NCBI RefSeq assembly: GCF_001411555.2
Contig: NC_049911.1
Span: forward strand, 2,294,001-2,358,000
DNA: 64,000 nucleotides
From: Juglans regia
Lineage: Eukaryota > Streptophyta > Magnoliopsida > Fagales > Juglandaceae
Reading direction: 5' to 3'
The notes below the pieces were generated by a model, which did no database searches, was not told the origin of the DNA, and saw only the letters and a list, made by a program, of their open reading frames with translations. A program made the translations under genes and the position numbers. This document shows, piece by piece, positions 1 through 12,100 of this stretch; position 1 is the stretch's first letter; every line of letters begins with the position of its first letter.

Positions 1-6
1 TTGCCA

Positions 7-1874
7 TTAGGGCAAGAACCGGATATTTGCTTGAGTTGACTTTCCACCATACCAAAATTTCAAAATTCCAGTAGGAATCTCAACATCCTCCAACAAATAC
101 CGCTCTAGTTCAGACTTACAATCCATCAAGGATGCTGATTTTTTATCTTTATGGAATTCGAACAAAAAGTCCATGGGATCATCATCATTACCGGTACCAC
201 TATTACTCCCCATTGATGCACTAGCCTCACCACTCCGACTCCGATTTGACTTAGACCCAGTTACGCGGCCACCACAAAACCCTACATATTGTTCATATAA
301 ATATTCCATATCTCTCTTGAGGAGTACAGCAAACTCCTCACCCCTCTCATCCCCCAATGTTTTGTTGAACCAATATGCTTGAGCAACTAATTTGTACCGT
401 GGATCAAGAATGGCAGCAACAAACAACAATCAATTATTTTTTCAATATCACCCCAATATTTATTATATTTTGTCTTCATTCTCAAAGCCATTGAACTCAA
501 GCGTCGATTACTATTGGTACAAAAAACATTCAAATTTTTATGAATATTAATGAGCTATTGGACATACAAATTTGATGTAACATATAGTGTACCAGAAATA
601 CACATGGTGACATTATAAAATACATGAAGAAACTTCGAAAAGTTTCTTATGGTCTCCCAATCATCAGCCTTAGGAGCTCTTAGACCCTTTTTCCCATGCC
701 CATCCTCAGATAAATAAACTCTTGAGTAGGGATCCTCATCAAGCAAAAGTTGGAAGGCTTTTTGATACTTCTCAGCCACGTCCAACATAAGAAAAGTCGA
801 GTTCCATCTAGTAGGCACGTCGAGGCACAAGAAACTAGAACATGACACTTTTGACCTATCAACACAAGACTTGAAAGTGGCAAGTCTTTGGGGAGAAGAC
901 TTCACATACTTAATCAAATTTCTGACTCTTATGATCGAGTCATCAACATCTTTCAAACCTTCACTCACAACAAGGTTTAAGATGTGTGTCGTACACCTCA
1001 TGTGAATAAACTCGTGAGCTGCAACACAATCCTCACTTCCTATTTCCCTTGTTCTCAACCAATCAATAGCAGAGTCGTTAGAGGTAGCATTGTCCACCGT
1101 AATTGTGAGGATTTTGTCAATGCCCCAATCAAGCATACACTCCTCCAACTCCCTCCCAATCGTTGCCCCCTTGTGGTCACTAATCCGAACGAATGAAATG
1201 ATCCGCTTCTGCAACTTCCACTCACCATCAATAAAGTGAGCGGTCACACACATGTAATTAATATTTTGGATAGAAGTCCAAGTGTCAGTGGTCAGGCACA
1301 CTCTTTGTTTGGTGGTCAAAAACATTTTCTTCAAGCTATCTTTCTCTTTCAAAAATAGCCTCATACAGTCACGCATTACGATAAATCGAGAAGGAATTGA
1401 AAACCTAGGATCAAGAGATTTAGTGTATTCCCGAAACCCTTGGTCCTCAACAACCCTAAAGGGTAACTCATCCACTATCACCATCCTAGCAAGGGCTGCC
1501 CGGATTTTTTTCTCATTGTACTTGGTCATCCCTAAGGTCTTCTCCCCTTGGCCTTCAATTCTTGCTTCCGGGACCAAGAATGTTTGAGTGTTGTCCAACT
1601 TACTCTTACGGTTTTTGGGACAAAGTTGGATGTGTGTTTTCATGGCCGAAGTGCCTTGCCTTTTGGGATGGCATTTCCATTGCCTCCCACAATGGTTACA
1701 AGTAGCTATAGGCTCTTCAGGATCACAATCGGGCACTCTTGTGAAGTGGACCCATACTAAAGACTTATTCTTAGGAACTCTACTACCAGGTGGAGGGCGA
1801 GGGTTAGAACAGAAGGCACTAGGAGTCCGAGTGCCTACCGAAGATTCTATTGGTCCGATGGACTCTTCAACCAT
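7..1874 (-). pseudogene. hAT-superfamily (Ac/RICESLEEPER-like) transposase, broken and cut by the window edge
   Basis: A minus-strand open frame from 1874 to 555 encodes 439 residues. A BED-type zinc finger is visible (Cys59, Cys62, His81, Cys85), followed by the hAT catalytic core with an LTTDTWTS motif and a DVPTRWNSTFLML motif. In the family this enzyme excises and reinserts hAT elements as a dimer. The frame stops at a TAG (555-557), yet the translation continues beyond it with family-typical sequence (SSMALRMKTKYNKYWGDIEK). A frameshift then occurs near 430, after which the frame from 429 to 7 resumes with VAAILDPRYKLVAQAYW. The C-terminal dimerisation domain would lie outside the window. 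One nonsense codon plus one frameshift make this copy inactive as read. Upstream of the Met at 1874 there is a pyrimidine-rich stretch ending in CAG, so a 5' exon is possible. I am sure of the family and fairly sure it is broken. Confidence 0.9.
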
Positions 1875-2009
1875 GGGACAAGGAGCATCAATAGGCTGTT
1901 CAGGGATGCAGGAGAAGATGCAGTTGTGGATGTAGACGTGTTTCTGCCTTCTATATTCATGATTTAAGAACTAACACACAATAAACAAATAAAATAATAC
2001 GGTTAAGAC

Positions 2010-2208
2010 AATCACTAAAACAGCCAAACACAGCCCCAAAAGCATAATACAAACTCATTAACTCAACTTGTGGATGTTTTACAATCACTAAAATAGCCAA
2101 ATATATTTGAGAAAACAACATCAAAAATTACATATAATCGGTTACATATAATCACTAAAACAGCCAAATATATCACATATAATCGGTTATAATCACTAAA
2201 ACAGCCAA
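2010..2208 (+). repeat. Four copies of an 18-bp motif upstream of the hAT transposase
   Basis: The motif AATCACTAAAAYAGCCAA occurs at 2010-2027, 2083-2100, 2150-2167 and 2191-2208, always in the same orientation. A second motif, TAATCGGTTA, occurs between copies and again near 2478. hAT elements carry short repeated transposase-binding motifs near their ends, so these could be subterminal repeats of the element encoding the transposase at 7-1874. That role is inference; the repetition is seen directly. Confidence 0.6.
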
Positions 2209-2361
2209 GATGTTGTTTGCCTAATACAAATAAAACTATCATTTATAGAATGAAATTAAACACATCAAAATCAGAATCACTGCAACCTCTTTAGCTTTCC
2301 ATGTTCAAATCCTTCTACATCAGACTATTCGTACAGCTAGGAATTAATTATAGAACCAACA

Positions 2362-2455
2362 AAAATCAACATTATCAACCTCAAAGATTCGAAAAAATCA
2401 ACATTATCAACCTCAAAAATTCGAAAAAATCAACATTATCAACCTCAAAAATTTG
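2362..2455. repeat. 32-bp tandem repeat, three copies
   Basis: Three near-identical copies of a unit beginning CAACATTATCAACCTCAAA start at 2367, 2399 and 2431, an exact 32-bp period. It lies in the presumed 5' non-coding part of the hAT element. No coding potential. Confidence 0.85.
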
Positions 2456-2512
2456 ATTAAAGAACAGAGATGGATTTGGGTAATCGGTTACCAAGAGGAG
2501 CTGCGGCCTGCG

Positions 2513-2762
2513 TGACTCCGTGAGAGGAGGGTTGCGCGAGACGGCGAGAGAGGGGCTCTGCGATTCGGGCCGTGCGAGGGAGACGCTGCGCGAGAGAGGG
2601 GTTCTGCGAGAGAGGGGTTGCGCGACAGAGAGGGGCTCTACGATTCGGGCCGTGCGAGGGAGACGCTGCGCGAGAGAGCCGAGAGGGCTGTGGCGCTGCG
2701 AGCCTGCGCGAGAGAGAGGGACCGGGTGACTTGCGCGAGAGAGAGGGACTGCAGTGCAGACC
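2513..2762. repeat. GC/CpG-rich minisatellite with 80-bp higher-order period
   Basis: A strongly GC-rich island in AT-rich surroundings, made of degenerate units such as TGCGCGAGAGAGGGG. A segment of about 50 bp starting at 2551 recurs at 2631 with one early mismatch, giving an 80-bp period. On the minus strand it lies upstream of the hAT transposase and may be its promoter or 5' leader. Arginine-rich ORFs across it are a by-product of the repeat and are not listed. Confidence 0.75.
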
Positions 2763-2835
2763 TAATTCTAAGATAAATGAATCAATACCCTCCCAGTATC
2801 CAACGGTGCCGTTTTTGCTGTAATGATAAATGAAT

Positions 2836-4245
2836 AAGTTTTTTTTTTTTTTTTTAAATTTTTATAATGAATAGTTACTATAGTAATATACTAATATACA
2901 TTATATACTAATTAATATGAATCTATTTTATATTATATATATATATGAAGATTCATAAAAAAAATATATGATATATATTATTATATAGGGATTTAGTTAT
3001 ACTAATAGTTATATTAGTATTAGACTATTAGTTATTATTAATACTATATATTATACTAATAGTGATATTAATACTATATAATATATATAGTTATAGTTAT
3101 AGTCATTTAGTATAACTATATTAGTATAAGAATTTAGAATTAGTTGTAGTGTATTAGAATAACTATATATTAGTATTTGCTATAATGATTTTAATTTAGT
3201 ATAACTATATATAGTATTAGTATTAATATTAGTTATACTATATATTATACTAATAGTGATATTAATACTATATATTATATATATAGTTATAGTTATAACT
3301 TATAGTCATTTAGTATAACTATATTAGTATAAGTTATAGTGATTTAGTATAATTATGATACTACAAGTTATAACTATAGTCTATATTAGTATTAGAATTA
3401 GTTGTAGTGATTAGAATAACTATATATTAGTATTTGCTATAATGATTTTAATTTAGTATAACTATATAATAGTATTAGTATTAATATTAGTTATACTAGT
3501 AGTGATATTAGTTATATTAATAGTTATATTAGTATTAGACTATTAGTTATTATTAATACTATATATTATACTAATAGTGATATTAATACTATATAATATA
3601 TATAGTTATAGTTATAACTTATAGTCATTTAGTATAACTATATTAGTATAAGTTATAGTGATTTAGTATAATTATGATACTACAAGTTATAACTATAGTC
3701 TATATTAGTATTAGAATTAGTTGTAGTGATTAGAATAATTATATATTAGTACTTGCTATAATGATTTTAATTTAATATAACTATATAATAGTATTAGTAT
3801 ATTAGTATTAGTATTAATATTAGTTATACTAGTAGTGATATTAGTTATACTAATAGTTATATTAATAGTTATTATACATTAGTATTATATGTTATTATAA
3901 ATTTATAGATTAGTGTTTATACATTAGTATTACAATATTACATGTCGATGTCATTATTCATCTTAGTGTTTATAGTATATTATATATACATTAATTATTA
4001 GTATTATATGCTATTATATTTATACATTAGTAATTTAGTGTTACATGGTAGTAATATTGTAAATTTGTAATAGTATGATATTTACATATAGTTATATACT
4101 AAACTATTATTAGTCAATTTAGTCTATATATTGTAGTATAAATATATTATTTAACTAGTATATTATTGAGTTTAACTAACTATATAAGATATAGTTGTAT
4201 AAAATTTAAATAATTAATATATAGAAAAACACATATTTTATAAAA
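2836..4245. repeat. AT-rich satellite-like tract with about 321-bp tandem units
   Basis: About 1.4 kb of almost pure A/T built from TAGTATTAGTTATACTA-like words. A long block starting near 3246 (with ACTAATAGTGATATTAATAC and later GATACTACAAGTTATAAC) recurs near 3567 with a 321-bp offset. A shorter copy starts near 3052. No gene is present. Long runs of stacked ATA/TTA words suggest slippage plus unequal exchange. Confidence 0.8.
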
Positions 4246-4249
4246 TATG

Positions 4250-4500
4250 TATAAACTCGGAGGCGGAGGCGGAGGCGGAGGGCGACTTCGGAGGCGGATG
4301 CGGAGGCGGAGGCGGAGGATCGGAGTCGGATCGGAGCGGAGTCGGAGTCGGATCTTCAATGGATCCGACTCCGACTCCGACTTCCAAGAAGAAAAAACCT
4401 CCGACTCCGACTCCGACAAGTCGGAGCCGGAGCGGAATCGGAGCGGAGCCGGAGCGGAGCCGGAGCGGAGCCGGAGCGGAGCCGGATTCGGAGTTGGATT
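4250..4500. repeat. GGAGTC/GGAGGC hexanucleotide array with internal strand inversion
   Basis: From about 4258 to 4357 the plus strand is G/A-rich (GGAGGC and GGAGTC words). From about 4366 to 4415 it switches to the complementary CCGACT words. From about 4420 it returns to GGAGCC/GGAGTC. The two orientations face each other around a GGATC...GGATCC centre near 4350-4366, so a hairpin is possible. The array abuts the truncated 3' end of the LINE at about 4510. Low-complexity ORFs on both strands are artefacts. Confidence 0.8.
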
Positions 4501-4509
4501 GTCGGATTT

Positions 4510-7500
4510 TTGCTCAGCCCTACGATCTCTCATTGTCTTCAAATGTCCTGTCATTATGTTCATGCCATAAACACTACATAATGCATATAGGGCTCATCTT
4601 CCAAACAGCTTTAATCTGTTGCATGCTTTTTAGATTTGTCCAACTGGCCACCATTGCCACCATTGTCTCCAGCATAATCCAAAACAAGTCTAATCTCCTG
4701 AACACCTCATTCCATAATACCCGAGTTGTCTCACAATGTAGTAAGAGATGGTTTACAAACTCTCCCCCTTCTATACACATGCAACACCAATCTACAATGA
4801 TTACTCTTCGTTTTCTCAAATTTTCGATTGTGAGAATCTTCCCGAACGAGGCTATCCACACAAAGAAAATATATACTTTGGGAGGTACATTATGTCTCCA
4901 AAGTCTTCTCCACGAAAATTGAGTTTTTGATTCTTGTGTGAGAGCCTTATTAAAAGAGTGAATCGAGAATACACTTTTTCCATCGGATATCTACCACATT
5001 AACTCTTTTTACTGAATGCTTGGTTTTATGGAGTACAAAAGGTTGTAAGAATATTCAAAATTGCTCATTTTTTAGTCTTGTGTCGCCCTAATAAAGATGA
5101 TGTTCCAACGGATTTGCCTCCCAAATATCTCCATGACTTCCGCCACTGAGACATCTTTAGCACTGGCAATATTGAACAGTGAAGGGAATATCTCTTGTAG
5201 AGTACTATTACCGCACCAAATATATCTCCAAAATTAATCATGAAACCCTCACCCAACTGAAGTATAGTATAAGGGTGTAACCAGTTCGGTCCGGTCTGGT
5301 TTTCAGGTTTTTTTTAAATACAAAAAACATATAATAAAGTGTTACTTCTTATAATAAAATGTTATTAATAATTATATATATATATATATTATGTTTAAAG
5401 CATATGATCAATTAAATTTTCATCTTTAAGATTAAACTTTTATTTTATAAATTATAACAACATTATCTTATATATAATTATATTAATAACATATGATCAA
5501 ACAAATTATAAATGTTCATATTTAAGATTAACATTTTATGTTATAATTTATAAATTATAATATGAAATTATTTTATATATGATATATAATTATATATATT
5601 ATATTTAAAAATTTAATATATAATTATATATTATATATATAAATATTTTGTATAATATATAAAATTAATTTGTATATATATATATATATATATTTTCAAC
5701 CAGTCCTGTCCCGGAAACTAAGGAACTGAAACTGGATCGGATTCGACTGGTTTTCATAAAATAGGAATCGGTTCCGAACTGGACCAGTTCAAAATCGGAC
5801 CAACCAGTCTGGTTTGGTCCGGTCCGGACCGATTTTTCGATTTTCCGGTTTAAATTTACACCCATAGTCTAGTGTGTCTAGTCAAGACTTCTCATCCTCT
5901 TCGAACATGTTTCCACAAACCCACTTCATATGCCCCTTACTTCTTTAGTGCACCTCTCCCTATAAACTTAAACTTCCATATTTGTTCTCAATCACCAATT
6001 TTCACAGGACTTCTGGTTCCTTATGACATCTCCACAGCCATTTACCAAGTAACGTCCAATTAAAGATCATCATTCTCCTAATGCCCAAACCACCATTAGA
6101 AATGAGGCGGCGTACCTTCTCCCACTTGATTAGGTGAAACTTGAACTCCTCCCTCATTCCACTCCATAAGAAATCACATTGGAGTTTCTCAATTCGAACC
6201 GCCACACTTATAGGTATAGGGAACAAGGATAAAAAATAAATTGGTAGGTTAGATAAAGTACTTTTAATCAACGTAATCCTACCACCTTTTGACAAATACA
6301 TCATTTTCCATCCTGTCAGTCTCAGCTCTACTTTCTCAACCAATGTGTCCCATAAAGAAGACGCTCTCGAATAAGTCCCCAACAGAAGGCCCAGGTAAGT
6401 CATAGGAAGTGAGGCTATCTTACATCCCCAACATGTTGGCTAGCTGTCATAAATTAAGAACACTTCCAATAGGCACCATCTTTGATTTGTCGAAATTCAC
6501 TTTCAACCCGGATGCTACTTCAAAACAAATGAGCAAGGCCTTCGGTGCTTGAATATGATTTTGATCACTCTTACAAAAGATAAGTGTATCATCTGCAAAC
6601 AACAAGTGAGATATGTTAATGGTTCACCTCTCCGGGGTTCTAATCGAAAAGTCATCCACAAAACCATTATTAATCAATGTCGAGGTCATCATACTAAGCA
6701 CCTACATCACAATAACAAACAACAATGACGACAACAGATCTCCTGGTCTTAGGCATTGTGTGCTATGAAAAAAACCAGATGGACTACCATTTATCAACAT
6801 TGAGAATTTCACCGTTGATATGCACAAATGAATCCACGACCATCACCTCTTCCCAAAACCACACCTCCCACGAAGGTAGAGAAGGAAATCTCAGTTAATG
6901 TGATCATAAGCCTTCTCCATGTCTAGCTTGCAAATGATCCATATTGTGCCAGCCTTCAATCTACTATCCAAACATTCATTAGCAATAAGAACCACATCAA
7001 GAATTTGTCTCCCTTTTACAAAAGCATTTTTGGGGTTTTGTAATGATTTTCCCCACAACCTCACTTAGATGATTCGCCAACCCTTTGGAAATTATCTTAT
7101 ATACCTCATTAACTAAGCTTATGGGCCGAAACTCCTTAACCTCCATAGCTTTCACCTTCTTTGGTAGTAATGCAAGAAAAGTGGTATTAAGATTTTTCTC
7201 AAAATTTTCAACCGAGAATAGCTCCTGAAACACCCGCATAAGATCTTATTTTATCACTTCCCAACAAGTTAGAAAGAAGCTCATAGAGAAACCATCAAGC
7301 CCCGATGCCTTGTCTTTACCCATTTTCTTCACTACATTGTAAACCTTCGCCTCCTCAAAGGCCCTCTCCATCCAAGATACATCATTCAACTCAATGGCGT
7401 CAAAAGCAAGACCATCAAGAGTAGGCTGTCATCCCTCCCTCTTAGTTAGAAGCTGCTCAAATAAATCTACTACATGATTGTGGATAACATGCTATTCCTT

Positions 7501-8290
7501 ACACTCAATACCGTCAATTTTTAGCATCTCAATATTGTTGTTTCTCTTATAGGAGTTCACAATTCTATGGAAAGATTTGGTACTTTTATCTTCTTCCCTC
7601 AACCACAAGGCTCTCGATTTTTGAAGCCATGATGTCTCTTATAATAATATAATCATTTCAAGGTCCGTAGTCAACATCGTCATTTGTGCTAACTCGTCCT
7701 ATGTAAGAGGCTGAGTCTCTTGTAACCTCTCGAACTCCTAGATCTCCATCACATTGATTTTCTCGTGCTTCCCTATATCTCCAAAAGACTGCATATTCCA
7801 AAACTTCACATCTTTTTTTAGTGCTTTTAGCTTACCCGCTAGAATGAAGTTAGGGGTACCTTGAAACTAACACGAGTTCCTCCATGCAACCCATCTCTAT
7901 TTCTCCCTTCATGTGTATACTCCAATAGAACCTCCATCTGTCTCCTCCATCCCCTCTCCCCTTCACCTTCAAGTACTAACAAAAAACTTATTCCTCCCTC
8001 GCAATACTCTGCCACCACCATATAGCGCTCTCGATTATTTGAGCACTTATGTGCTATAAAACTACGATATCCTTCCCTATTTGTGGTATAAAAATCATTA
8101 TTTTCCCCACTCAAGCATTCTTTCACTGGTCCTCCAAGCCATTGCACTATCTTTGAATCCAGCAGTAAAGTACTCTCTCCTTTCCACCCTCTCTCTGTGA
8201 TATGTAACAGAACACCTTCTTTCACAAGTATGAAGAGTTTTGACTCTATTACAATCTCTCTTTTAAATCCCATCATACTAACATTGAGAA
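4510..8290 (-). mobile_element. Old L1-type LINE, internally deleted and decayed
   Basis: Minus-strand blocks in LINE order: an ORF1-like N-terminus at 8276-7880 (starts MMGFKREIVIESKLFILVKE), reverse-transcriptase N-part at 7239-6997 (FLALLPKKV..EFRPISLVNEVYKIISKGLANHL), thumb/connection region at 6403-6002 ([22 protein letters not shown]), and the zf-RVT region at 4861-4574 (NHLLLHCETTRVLWNEVF). Frames are broken by many stops and shifts. Near 7860-7880 sequence following the endonuclease joins ORF1 directly, so the endonuclease and most of ORF1 are missing compared with the full-length relative at 32011-37652. A MITE interrupts it at 5272-5863. The 3' end is replaced by the GGAGTC array. 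Confidence 0.85.
5272..5863. mobile_element. hAT-like MITE inserted in the LINE
   Basis: The element starts AGGGTGTAACCAGTTCGGTC and ends with TTTACACCC, giving short inverted ends. Both ends are rich in CCGGT/ACCGG words and the centre is AT-rich. It is flanked by ATAGTATA (5264-5271) and ATAGTCTA (5864-5871), an 8-bp duplication with one mismatch, as expected for hAT elements. LINE coding homology resumes on both sides, which fixes the boundaries. No transposase inside. Confidence 0.75.
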
Positions 8291-9179
8291 AACTATTATG
8301 CCATTAACGTATCACCAACAAGCAATGAGAGATAAAAGTGTTTCCACAAAACTAATTGACATTAAAAAATTTATTTTATTATAAAGTAGAATTAATATAT
8401 TACATGAAATTATATCAATTTATAAATTTATAAAAATTTGTTGTGATTATAATATTTTTCAAGACAAAATCGAAATAAAATAAATGTATATCCTTGACTT
8501 AAAAAGCATAACGTCCTGTATCATTGTTAACTTTTGTAATGTGTGTTAACAATAGGGTTAAAATGTAAATTAGGAAAAAAATTAGAAATAACACGAGTCT
8601 TATCAAGCGGAATGTGGTAATGCATAATTTATACCCCTATGGATTTTAAAAAATACAAATAATTATAGTTGAAATATAATATTCACCTAATATGTGTCCA
8701 TCAAATTAATAATGTTATTTAAATATTTTACTGGTTTTTATGTTTAAAGTTCGGTTTCATTATAATTTTAGATGAAATGATATAAAATATTTTGTTAAAA
8801 ATTGAATAAAATGATATTATAATATTATTTTTATTTTAAAATTAAAAAAGAAAAATTATTTATTATATATAGAATTTGAAAAAAATTGTATTTACGATAC
8901 GAGGGAGATATTTTCGTTTTGCAAACCGGATTCTTTATGTTTTGATTCGTACCAAACTTCTCATTTCTGTTTGTTTTTTCTTTGGTTTACTGGAAGAATC
9001 CATTTCATTGTTTTCCCGTTTTCCGCTCGAAAACTCAACGGGGAGAGAGAGTGAGATCTAATCCAAAGACGAGGCATCCACCCCCAAACACGTTCCTGAA
9101 TTTCTTTAGCATTTTCCAGCTGCAATATTTTCCAATTGTTAAATACCCGTCGATCTGAGCGCAGACCACAGGGAGACCA
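8291..9179 (+). other. AT-rich intergenic DNA and ACBP4 promoter/5' leader
   Basis: About 0.9 kb between the end of LINE homology and the ACBP4 start codon. The first 600 bases are AT-rich without recognisable coding sequence. The last 200 become mixed in composition and presumably contain the transcription start. I see no convincing TATA box close to the gene. Confidence 0.4.
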
Positions 9180-12100
9180 ATGGCGATGGCGCGGGCGACC
9201 TCTGGGCTCCAATACCCGGAGCGCTTCTACGCAGCGGCCTCCTACGCCGGCTTCGATGGCGACCCTAACTCCACCTTCAAGGCACTCACCTCCAAGTTCT
9301 CCAAAGAATCCGCTGCCATCCTTTATGGCTTGTATCAACAGGTACCACCACCATAAGCCAATTCTCGTTATCTCTATTCCGTTTGTCACCGATCCGGTGC
9401 TTTTCGATTAAACCGCACGCCGCTTTGGTTTTTCTGTTCTGATTTCTGTTCAGATCAATGGAAAATATCATTGTTGGTGGGTGCATTGCGTGTCAATTTG
9501 GGGTTGATTTGATTTGCGTGCTGTATTTGGTGCAACGCTGCGCTTGATTCGGTTTTTTTGGATTGTTAGTTTTTTGGAGCTATACGCAGCTTGAGTCTCT
9601 GTTGTGCGTGGTCTATATTGGTAATTGGGGTTGAAATGCCTGCGTTTTGTTGTTTGAATGTAGTTTTTAGGTAGATCTGGATGTTAGGGTTGATATCGGC
9701 TCCTTGGAAATGGCTGATCTGTGGTTGTGAATCTTGTGATTGGCTACTGCGGAATAAGTGGGGAGAGGGGAGGGGAGAATTTGAAACTCGGTGAATGAGA
9801 ATTGGGATTAATCTGTATGGCAATTTAAGTGTCGATGATTGAGTAGCTTAATGTTAATGTGGAGTATTTGATCGGTGAATGTTTCAGAGTTTTTGACGAA
9901 GAATTGTTTCTTTGATTTGGTGTGCTCGTCACTGAATACTTAATTTTCTGGTTTCATTTCAATTGTAGGCGACAGTAGGACCTTGTAACATACAGGAGCC
10001 TAATTCTTGGAAAGTTGTTGAGTATACAAAATGGCAGAGGTTCGTGTCCTTAATCTCAAACTCTTCTTTCAGATTATTATTATTATTTTGATTAGGATCA
10101 TATTATTGTTTTTTATCCTAGCAAACACTATATTCACTCTTGTAGTGTAAAATCTTTTTTTTTTTTTTTCAAATGAAGTTTCCTAGACGTGGAAATGAAA
10201 CTATTATCATAATGCTAGGAGAGTGTAGGTTTTGCACTGTTCTTAGGTAAATTCTTCGTTAACTGTTCTTGGTTTGAAAATTAGATGCCGAAAAGTATTT
10301 TGTAATTCCTATTCGTTTCAGGCTTCTTATACTACAATACATGATATATGGGACTAATTAGTTTGCAGCCTTAGTGTTGGGAAAGCCGAAAATGGCTCGA
10401 GGGAGAAGTTTGAAATGTTAATATAAAATAGAAACAATGCTAATTAGGGCATTTTCTCTGAATTCGACATTTGGTATATTAATAAAGTCTTGTTTTACTT
10501 ATAAAAAAAAAATATAAAATAGAAACAATGCTTGTTAGAATTAAGAAATCTATGAAATAATCACACCAGTGTTTAATTCTTGTGGAGAGTTGGGTGGGAG
10601 TTTTCTGGGATGTGGAAAAAGGTAACTGCTGTGACATACAATGTATGATGCGGAATGTGATCCTTATGCAATTTTAGGCCATCTGATGCTTGGTTTCCTT
10701 GCCTTTTTACTTGATGTATGTAGTTTCATTTATCTGTTTTGCTACTTTTTTATTTCATTTGCATAAGGATTTTATTATTTATGCAGTTGGAGTGGGCTTG
10801 GAAACATGTCATCCACCGAAGCAATGCGTCTCTTTGTGAAAATATTGGAGGTCCATGCAAATTAGATTTTCTGGGCCATGCCACTGTAATTTCTTGCAGG
10901 AGCTTAGCTGATTGTTTTCTTTTCTTTTCTTTTTGGGTAGGAAGAAGATCCAAGTTGGTATTCAAGAGCATCTAACTTTGTTGCAGAGCCTGTAATGGAT
11001 GTCCAAATGAATGTGAGTATGCAGAACTTGTATATATTTGTGGTTTCTTCTCGTTCTACTTTTAAAAATTGGCCATGGATTCATTTCTCAGTGCCAATTA
11101 AGAATTCAATGTTTACATTTGAACATGATTGATGACTTACTAACTAGAGTAAGTGCAATATATCTCTGCTGTCACTACCCATGGACACCAACAATATTAC
11201 CGGTACCGCAACTGCTGTTGCTGGCTCTATATTTTGGCAAATATCCATTCTCCTTTGTACTGATGCTACCCCGAAGACACACCAAATCACAAAAAGCATT
11301 GTACCACATTAACAATGTCTCACTTAGACCTCCATTACCATACCACTGCCACTTCCTACTCCACACCATCACCCTTAACCTCACTGCTTTCACACTTGGC
11401 ATTGCCTGATTGCGACCCTTCTTCCATCGCCACTGCCAACACCACTACTCAGTTATTTTATCACATAATCAACATCACTCTGTCCTCCATTTTTAATCAA
11501 CTGGCTTTATTTTGTTTATTGAAAAGTTAGACATGCTTCTCCTGGGTGATCCATTTTAATCCGCCAAGTTTGTCTCTGATGTTTTCTTTAAATGTGAATG
11601 TATAGATCTCGATTGTTGGTTGGGCATGTATATACATTCGTGTTTCATTTACTTTTGATAAGGTCCATTCAAAATAAAAAATAAAATCTTCTTGTTTTTG
11701 TAAGTATATTCATTTATGTTCTCACTCCCTAGTGTTTGGATCTTCTCCAATATCTGTTTTTAGTATTGTGATGGGGAAAGAGGAATAACTGGTAATTGAA
11801 TTGCATGTTGACGAGAGCCTTAACTAACATTATACTTAGTTTTGCATGGGGGGCTATAAATCTCTCCCTTCATTGCTTTCGTACTAACTATATGTTTTTC
11901 TTGTGTAATTTTCACAAATGGTACATAGCATAATTCAACAGTTGAGCCAGTGGTTGTGAATGGGAATTCTTTTGAGACAAAGACTATCCCAACTGAGAAT
12001 GGGAGCCTGACGGAAACTCAGGATAAAGATGTTGTCTTGGAAGGCCTTGGTTCAGTTACTGTCTATGATCAATGGGTTGCCCCTCCAATATCTGGTCAAC

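Noticed and set aside
4180..4922. Ser/Glu/Asp and Pro/Thr repeat proteins from the GGAGTC array
   Set aside because: Translations of a hexanucleotide repeat in all frames, not genes.
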